From the NCBI GenBank assembly GCA_026214975.1, contig CM047806.1, positions 104,045,345-104,109,344 of the forward strand: a stretch of DNA of 64,000 bases, read 5' to 3'. Under the pieces are notes generated by a model. The model searched no databases. It worked only from the letters and a program-made list of their open reading frames with translations, and had not been told where the DNA came from. How positions within the stretch are numbered: position 1 is the stretch's first letter; each line of letters begins with the position of its first letter. Made by a program: the position numbers and the translations under genes. Source of the stretch: Gentiana macrophylla (Eukaryota > Streptophyta > Magnoliopsida > Gentianales > Gentianaceae). Shown one piece after another: positions 56,868 through 64,000 of this stretch.

Positions 56868-57400
56868 AGTGTGGTTGTAACTGTCAGTGCACGTAAATCC
56901 ACATTAACCATGATTAATTTGAGTGACTGCTAAGTTGACACGTGTCCCATTACTTTCTCCATAACGTTTGTAACCGTTGGATCGTGTTAACTGCGGTTAT
57001 AAAGGATAAAATAAATATCCCGCCAATCTGCTTTTTGACTTTAATAAGTTTGACTGTGTAACGCATTATTCGCCGAGACTTGGCATCGGCGAGGTTGGCT
57101 CGACTCTGCTTGAGAAAGATGCTTCAAGCACTGACTTCTTGACAGGGTAACTCTGCTGATCCTTGATTCCTTCTTGTTTTGTTCAATTGATAATACAATA
57201 TGAAGGTTAATACCAATGACTGATCTGTCAAGTGAGCTCACCCAACATGACAAAGACCAATCCCCTTGGCAACCTCATTTGCTCAATTGTCCAAACATAA
57301 GTACATGGAATTGTTGATACCAATGACTAATCTGCTAAGTGAGCTCACCCAACATAGCAAAGACTAATCCCCTTGGTGAATTCCAGTACACTGCTGATTA
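56868..57400. other. Spacer between pol and the accessory ORF
   Basis: Non-coding. It contains a ~65-bp direct duplication: ACCAATGACTGATCTG...GAGCTCACCCAACAT at 57209-57275 and again at 57318-57383. Confidence 0.6.
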
Positions 57401-58099
57401 TTAGTCAACCCTTATAATTCCAAGTTCAGTCCTTAGTTTAGCAAATCTTTCACTATCAAGTGGTTTAGTGAAGATGTCAGCAAGTTGATCTTCAGTAGGG
57501 ATATACAGAACCACCACATCCTTCTTTTCAACATGATCTCTTATAAAATGATGTCTCATATCAATGTGTTTGGTTCTTGAGTGCAAGATAGGATTTTCTG
57601 TGATAGCAATTGCACTTGTGTTGTCACACATTATTGGAATTTCTTTCTCCTCAATTCCATAATCCCTTAATTGTTGTCTTAGCCAAAGTACTTGTGCACA
57701 GCAACTTCCAGCAGCAATGTATTCAGCTTCGGCAGTGGAAGTTGATATTAAATTCTGTTTCTTGCTAAACCAGGAAACCAGTCTATTTCCCATTAACTGA
57801 CAGGTTCCTGTGGTGCTTTTTCTATCAATCTTGCATCCAGCATAATCAGAATCTGAGTAGGATATAACTTTGAAGCTTCCATCTTTGGAATACCATATCC
57901 ATACTCCCAAAGTCTCTTTTAGGTACTTGAGAACTCTCTTGACTGCACCTAAGTGAATTTCTTTAGGTTTAGATTGAAATCTTGCACAAACACCTACATC
58001 AAAGAATATATCAGTCTGTGGCGATGGAAGTACAACAATTTGCCTATCATCCTTCATATAAGGTCGATCAACATCTTTGCCTTCTTTATCTTCATCCAA
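57401..58099 (-). pseudogene. Element D RNase H and RT connection
   Basis: 233 codons open. Copia RNase H: ISYSDSDYAGCKIDRKSTTG (catalytic Asp), STSTAEAEYIAAGSC (Glu), MCDNTSAIAI (Asp) and HIDMRHHFIRDHV, then ADIFTKPLD, the usual end of Copia pol. All catalytic residues are present. The stop at 57401 is the natural end of pol. Confidence 0.92.
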
Positions 58100-59151
58100 T
58101 CGATATTTGTACTCATAGGAGTTGATATCCTGGTACTATTTTCCATACCAAACTTCTTCAAGACTCTTTTGGTGTACTTGGTTTGATGAATGAAGATTCC
58201 ATCTTTCATCTGTTTAACTTGCAATCCCAAAAAGTAGTTCATTTCTCCCATCATACTCATTTGGAATTTGCTCTTCATTAGATTTGAAAACTTTTCACAT
58301 AGCAATTCATTTTCAGAACCAAAAATTATGTCATCAACATAAATCTATACCAGCAGGGTGCTGTCCTTCTCATTGATTCTGAAAAGAGTCTTATCAATGG
58401 TGCCTTTTGTAAAACCATTGTCCACCAAGAATTGAGATAGAGTCTCATACCATGCTCTTGGTGCTTGTTTCAAACCATAAAGTGCTTTGTTGAGTCTATA
58501 CACTTTATCTTCTTGATCTTTAACTTCAAATCCAGGAGGTTGCTGAACATACACTTCCTCCTCTAGAATGCCATTCAAAAATGCACTTTTGACATCCATT
58601 TGATATACTTTGAAGTTCTTATATGCAGCATGTGCCAAGAATAATTTGATAGCTTCCAATCTTGCAACAGGTGCATATGTTTCACCAAAATCTATTCCGT
58701 CAGCTTGAGAATAGCCTTTAGCAACTAGTCTAGCCTTATTCCTCACAATGGTACCACATTCATCAAGTTTGTTTCTGTATACCCATTTAGTACCAATGAT
58801 ATTTGCATGACTAGGCCTTTCAACTAGTGTCCAAACTTGATTTCTTTCAAATTCATTTAATTCTTCTTGCATAGCAATTATCCAATCTGGATCTGAAATT
58901 GCTTCTTCAACAACTTTAGGTTCAACTTGAGATAGAAAACAAGTAAAAATCGCTTCTAATTGTCTTATAGTCCTCACACCTTGCTGTACATTGCCAATAA
59001 CTTGTTCAGTAGGGTGATTCCTTAACCATTGTGGATTCTGGTTAGATTGATTCTCAGGAACCTCATCTTGATGGGTCTCTTGTTGCTTCTTCAACAGGGG
59101 TTCAGCAGATCCTTGAAGCTGCCTTGGTTGTTGCATCGATAGTATCACCAA
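58054..59151 (-). pseudogene. Element D reverse transcriptase
   Basis: 59151-58345: [105 protein letters not shown] (each cited in pieces along the frame). A TAG at 58345-58347 precedes IYVDDIIFGS, so the catalytic Asp pair is intact but lies behind a stop. 58305-58054 continues (MGEMNYFLGLQVKQMKDGIF). A frame change near 58100 leads into the RNase H part. Confidence 0.93.
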
Positions 59152-60393
59152 AGGGTGTTCAAGAGAGAGGCGAGAATCGAAACTTTTAAGTCATTAAACC
59201 TTTCCAAAACTTCAATACAATCTGGATCAGTGACTTGTAGGTTCTCAGCAGGTTCACAACCTTCATCTTCCATACCAGTGAACTTAGGTTCATCAAACAC
59301 AACATGGATAGTTTCTTCATGTTTCAGTGACCTTTTGTTCAGTACCTTGAATGCCTTGCTGACTGAAGAATATCCCAAGAAAATTCCTTCATCTGACTTT
59401 GGTTGGAATGTCTTCAAATGTTCCTTATGATTTAAGATAAAACATTAACTTCCAAATGGATGGAAATAGGATATATTTGGTTTCCTTCCTTTCCAAATCT
59501 CATATCTTTGTCTTGAGACTTCTTGTTCATTTGAGGTTACTGTTTTGTGTATAGCATGCTGTATTAACTGCTTCAGCCCAGTACCTTTCAGGTAGTCATG
59601 CTTCACAAATCATTGGCCTTCCTGCCTCTTTTAAAGTCCTGTTTCTTCTTTCAGCAACCCCATTTTGCTGAGGTGTACCAGCAGCAACAAGTTGATGTAG
59701 TACACCATTCTGTTCACAGTATTCTCTTATAACTTTATTAAGAAACTCAGTACCCTTGTTTGATCTGATTCTTACTACTGTTAAACTTTTCTCATTTTGT
59801 AATCTCTTCAAAAGATCAGGCATCTTCTTGAGTGTTTCACTTTTCTTGTTCATAAATATCACCCAAGTGTATCTAGAATAATCATCCACAACCACTAAGG
59901 TGTATTTCTTTCATGTAACACTTGTTGGTGTAACTGGTCCAAATAGATCCATATGCATCAGCTCCAGGACTCTATTAGTTGATTGCTTAGTCTTTGATTT
60001 GAAGCTTGATTTTGTGTATTTACCTTGCTGACATGCATCACATATAGTATCTTTCTTGAATGTGATCTCAGGTAAACCAATCACCAGTTTCTTCTTCACC
60101 AACTGATTGATGTCATCAAAATTTAAGTGATTTAGCTTTTTGTGCCATAACCAATTGAGTTCTGGCTTGGTATGCACAATTAGACAGGTTTCTGGAATTG
60201 CAGTAGACCAATCCACAACATACATGTTTTGTTGTCTTCTACCAGCCAATACAACTTGATCACCTCTTTCACTAATGACAATACAATTGTTTTTGTCAAA
60301 AGTGACCTTGTATCCCATGTCACGAGGTGTTCGATGCTCGGCAAGTTGTAGTCGATCCTTCCACATATGCAACATTCTTGATTGTAAGTCCAT
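59145..60393 (-). pseudogene. Element D integrase
   Basis: 60393-59911: GAG-pre-integrase zinc domain (LWHKKLNHLNFDDINQL, CDACQQGKYTKSSF). 59895-59596: core (VVDDYSRYTWVIFM, RSNKGTEFLN, HQLVAAGTPQQNGVAERRNRTL); one catalytic Asp position reads N in RSNKG. 59417-59145 is the C-terminal part (SDEGIFLGYSSVSKAFKVLN, VVFDE). Frame changes near 59905 and 59430-59590. Confidence 0.9.
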
Positions 60394-60399
60394 TCCTCA

Positions 60400-61200
60400 C
60401 AAGTGTGCCATATCCTCTTGTATATCCAGGTGTATTTTTGTTGCCAAAATTCACCCTTGGACCATCTTTTGCCACAAAATTTGACAAACAGTGCTTATTC
60501 TTTGTCATATGTCTGGAACATCCACTGTCAAAGTACCAGACACCCTACAAAACAAAGTTAATACATTTTAGGTACCCAAACCTGTTTGGGTCCATAATGG
60601 TCGATGGTAAGCATGACCCACAGGATGTTTCCATAAGGTCTTCTCCTAAAGTGTCATACTTTGGTTCATACATATATTCTACACATCCATAAGTTCTAAC
60701 AGGTTGGTTGTGTAGGATTTACATATGTTTCCTGGCCTTTTGGTTTATAATGATGTTTGAAGTGATTCTTGTTGTTAGAAGCATTATCATAACCATTAGT
60801 TTGCTGTCTGTTAGAAACAGCCCTGTAGTATGGAGTCTGCTGAGATCCCTGCTGAGGTCTTGTATAAGTCCTCTACTGAGTCTTTTGCTGATTCCATTGC
60901 TTAGGTTTTACCCTGGCAGTATGGTTATACTTGTTGTTTCTAGCATTAGATGTAGGAATATTCCAATCATCATCAGTAAGGAACAATCTACCTTTCCCCC
61001 TGAGATAGGTATCCCTAGAATGATTAACATTTTTGGGTTTAGGATTCTTATCCTTGGAATATATCTGGTTTCTACCGTTCTGTGGTCCAGCAGACTTGGT
61101 AGCAGGTCTGCTTTCAGTAGGTCTAGAAGGTACATCAGTCCTATTTTTGGATTTGTTCTTTTTATTAGGAGCTGTTGACTTCTTTGACTTATGATTTTGC
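60400..61200 (-). pseudogene. Element D protease and gag-pol linker
   Basis: The active site reads WYFDSGCSRHM (60508-60540), with the DSG triplet intact, followed by NVAYVEG (60350). Upstream, 61213-60740 is a Gln/Asn/Lys-rich linker (GPQNGRNQIYSKDKNPKPKN), interrupted by a TAG at 60873-60875. Confidence 0.8.
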
Positions 61201-61653
61201 TTCCTTGAAGCATTCTCAGTAGGTTTTACTGCCTCAGCAACCTTACTAGAAGTTGGATCTTGTGCAGGTACAAACTTAGGACCAATTCTGGTACTAGGTT
61301 CATTAGCCTTACTGGATCCACTCTTTTTGTATTGTTGAGTTCCAAATCCAAGCCCCGTTCTGTCACCATTAGGCTTTCCAGATTTGTATGTAGTAGATGA
61401 ACAGGATGGTTCAGCAGATTCAGAAGCTACTGGATGTTCAGAAGGCTTATACTGATTCTGTCCAACATCCTTTTATTTACCTTTGAGAATCCTTAATTCA
61501 GCATTCAATCTTTTAACTTCTAATTGAAGAGCTTCTTTTTCTACCTTCACAATCTCATAACCAGATTGTATTATCCACAGTTCATTAAGGATGGCATCCA
61601 AAGTCTCATCATTGTCAAAATTTCTAGGATTTGAACCACAAGTTGATTCACAA

Positions 61654-62863
61654 TCACTTCAGTGCGAGAGTATTGATAGATCTGATGTTGTATACCTCCT
61701 CTGTTTCATCCATATTAGCCATTAATGCATAATCTTCCATTTCAGCAACCAATGTTGTGTCATCTGATTCATTTCCCTTTTCAGATTCCACTTCATACCC
61801 TGATTCATCTTCAGCAACCATACCCTTCTTGCCATATCTTCTTTGTTGGCTTTTGGTCTTGATGAGTCTAGACAATCAGTCACGAAATGTCCAGGCTTTT
61901 TGCGATTGAAGCCTGAGATAATCGAGTTCCTTACTTTGTTTTAACTCAGGACATTCAGGTTTGAAGTGTCCTGGTTTCTTACAATGAAAGCATAGATAAT
62001 CATTGTCTTTCTTTGGTTCTTCCTTTTTCTTTTCACTGAATTTCTTGTTGAAATTCCTTGGAGAACCCTTTCCACCTTTCATCATCCTGATTTTCTTGCT
62101 CAATAGGGCAATCTTCTCTTGCATTTCATCCAGCAGATCATCCTGAGCTCCTGATGTCTCCTCTTGATGTTTAGCAGCCAATGCAGTAGTCTTTGGTTCC
62201 TCATTTTCAGTGGTAGGAACCAATCTCTTGCTGAATTCATAGGCTTTAAGATCTGAGAATAATTTGAATGTATCCTCTTCATGTAGCTTTCTCATTTCTT
62301 CTATTGCAGTGACTTTCATCTCCCAAACTTCTTTGTCAGGTAATGCTTCCAGGATTTTTGTGTTTATTTCTTCTTTTGAATAACTTACACTCAGCAGGGT
62401 AAGTTCATCCAAGATAGCATTGAATCTTGACTCCATTTGCTCAATGGTTTCATTTGGTAGCATTTTGAACTTCTGAAACCTCTTATTGGCCACTTTGATT
62501 TTGTTCTTCTTGATAGCATCAGTGCCTTCACAGATTAACTGTATTTTGTCTCAAAGTTCCTTTGCAGTTTTGCAATCTTTAACCTTCATGTACATATTCC
62601 TATCCAAGCTTCTATAAATGATATCAATAGCAATATTGTTGAGGTTTTCTCTCTTTCTATCTTCAGCATTCCATTCTCTCTTTGGTTTTGGAATGTACTC
62701 AGTCACATCACCCACTGTTACTGCCTTGGTAATCTCCAGTGGTCCATCTGTTAGCACTTCCATCATGAGTTGCAGCAAGGTAAGCCTGCATTCGACGTTT
62801 ATATTCATCAAATCTATCTAGAGAACACATCAGCATTGTTCTAGCATACTGAGTGTTATCCAT
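61654..62863 (-). pseudogene. Element D gag
   Basis: Probable start ATG at 62863 (MDNTQYARTMLMCS). A frame change near 62790 leads to the main gag domain (62811-61876): ITKAVTVGDVTEYIPKPKREW, RSLDRNMYMKVKDCKTAKEL, VANKRFQKFKMLPNETIEQM, FNAILDELTLLSVSYSKEE. A TGA at 62551 interrupts. The CCHC knuckle CFHCKKPGHFKPEC lies near 61980. An acidic tail (DESGYEVESEKGNESDD) follows to 61654. This is the UBN2-type gag of Copia elements. Confidence 0.9.
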
Positions 62864-62955
62864 TATGCAAGTTTTTGAAAATCAGTGATTTGAAAAGTTT
62901 TCAGAGTATTTTCACAAGCACAACAAGTAGGATTTCTTCAGAACAGAAGCACTGC

Positions 62956-62967
62956 TCCGATACCAAT
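62956..62967 (-). other. Primer-binding site of element D
   Basis: Minus strand reads ATTGGTATCGGAGCAGTG directly after the 5' LTR; TGGTATC.GAGC is the initiator tRNA-Met complement with one mismatch. Confidence 0.85.
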
Positions 62968-64000
62968 TGTTGGTCTCTTGAAAAGGCTTTAGTTAAGTTT
63001 AGAGGGGGGGTGAATAAACTTAACACTTAAAACTTTTAGAGTTAACAAACTCAGCAACCCAAAGACCTTCTTTGATACACGATGAATCTTGTGATTGAGT
63101 TTCTTGAATTTGTGCAAATGAATTATATCAAAAAATAAGCCTTATTACTTGATGTTAAATATGATACAAAGTATTAGATACTAAGTAGTGTATATGTGTG
63201 AGTTTAGTTGCTAGATTCAGTAGGATGATGTGTATAAAAACTAAATGTAGAATGTAAGTGCAGAAAGTAAGTAGGCAGATTTTATAGTGGTTCCAGGTGG
63301 TGTAATCTTGTCAGTCCACTCTTCTCCTGTGATGTTGGAGGTAATTCACTAGAGATCTTTGATGTATCTGTTACAAAGATTCCTAAGTTGCTTGTCCTTC
63401 ACCAATAACTATGGCTTCACAAATCCCGAATACTTGGAGCAGTAGGATTCTTTGCTCAAAGTCTTCCACTGGTCCTTGAAGGGTAGGATTGCCTCTTCAC
63501 CAGCTCCACCACAAACAACCGTCTTTCACACCCAACATATGCATTCACTGTCCTCAGCAGGTTCTTTGTAAAATAAAGATTGAATCAAGTAGATGATTCA
63601 GTTGCAGCAGCTTGATTAGGATGATATAATCAGCAGCTTGCAGTCTTCAAGTGTGTAAACTTGATGCAGCTTGAATACAGAATACACTTGAAGATTTTCT
63701 CTGGATCAGTAGCCTTAAGCTCAGTAAGTTCAGTAGGGTGTTCTTGCACCTCAGAATTATCTCTTATATTTTTCTCTTAAAGTTCATCATCTTTTTCTGT
63801 TGAAAGTCCTCTATTTATAGGTAGGATTGCATGTGACTTGTATTTGAAATTCAAATATAACCGTTCCTGGTTTTTGTCCTATTTGACTTGCTTTCTGTCA
63901 CTATTCATAGGACTGACACTGTCAGAATCCTTTTTGACAGAATGCAGTCTGTCCACCCTTTGACTTAAAACCATTGGATAAATTCCTGAATCATCCCAAT
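62968..64000 (-). repeat. Element D 5' LTR (cut by window end)
   Basis: TGTTGGTCTCTTGAAAAGG... aligns to 50922-~52040. The remaining ~0.7 kb lies outside the window. Confidence 0.92.

Larger units (their letters stand above)
50922..64000 (-). mobile_element. Element D: Copia retrotransposon, SIRE/Maximus-like, truncated by window end
   Basis: Minus-strand element. 3' LTR 50922-52641, 5' LTR from 62968 (1033 bp of an expected ~1.7 kb in view). PPT next to the 3' LTR, tRNA-Met PBS next to the 5' LTR. Order from 62863 downward: gag, PR, IN, RT, RNase H (Copia order), then ~4.6 kb up to the 3' LTR with a long accessory ORF. Large size, long LTRs and the post-pol ORF point to the SIRE/Maximus lineage. 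Coding frames are long but cut by stops, many TAG. Confidence 0.93.

Overview
The window is plant nuclear DNA (almost certainly a eudicot) made almost entirely of nested retrotransposons. No host single-copy gene, rRNA or tRNA gene was recognised. The signs are plant LTR-retrotransposon lineages (chromovirus with chromodomain, Tat/Retand with dual RNase H, Athila with env-like ORF, SIRE/Maximus-like Copia), a TRIM, MITEs, (TA)n microsatellites, and primer-binding sites complementary to initiator tRNA-Met or tRNA-Asp. The species cannot be named from the sequence alone.

Layout, left to right. (1) 85-3716 and 26502-29358: two direct copies of a ~2.8-2.9 kb unit. Each holds a TRIM and a glycine/proline-rich low-complexity block. 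Copy 2 is split by element A and carries an extra foldback MITE (28036-28720). (2) 3717-26501: element A, a Ty3/gypsy chromovirus (Tekay-like) on the minus strand, gag-PR-RT-RH-IN-chromodomain, with many stops and lesions in catalytic residues. (3) 12210-25700: element B, a Tat-lineage Ty3/gypsy on the minus strand, inserted in A's 5' LTR with a perfect 5-bp target duplication. B has 615-bp LTRs, gag, PR, RT, two RNase H domains and IN. On the opposite (plus) strand lies an independent gene with its own TATA box and at least one intron, preceded by an ~85-bp tandem array. (4) 29359-30913: non-coding DNA with a CACTA-type MITE and an LTR-like fragment. (5) 30914-45563: element C, a complete 14.65-kb Athila-like Ty3/gypsy on the plus strand with perfect target duplication, gag-PR-RT-RH-IN and a separate env-like ORF. 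A palindromic motif array occurs in the LTRs and again in front of the env-like ORF. (6) 45564-50921: an LTR-like fragment, then the 2.0-kb LTR, PBS and start of a plus-strand Copia element (E). (7) 50922-64000 (runs off the end): element D, a SIRE/Maximus-like Copia on the minus strand, with a ~3.9-kb accessory ORF region between pol and the 3' LTR.

Relative order of events: TRIM insertion, then tandem duplication of the unit; then the MITE into copy 2; A into copy 2; B into A. Independently, C entered an older sequence and D entered E. B's LTRs differ at only about five positions, so B is young.

Two signals cut across elements. First, many stop codons in A and D read as CAG to TAG or CGA to TGA, the footprint of deamination at methylated CHG/CG sites. 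Second, paired LTRs and repeats differ in a motif-locked way: CAG/CTG in one copy reads as CG, CGA or CGG in the other. This looks like a sequencing or base-calling artefact at CHG sites, and it may account for part of the frameshifting.
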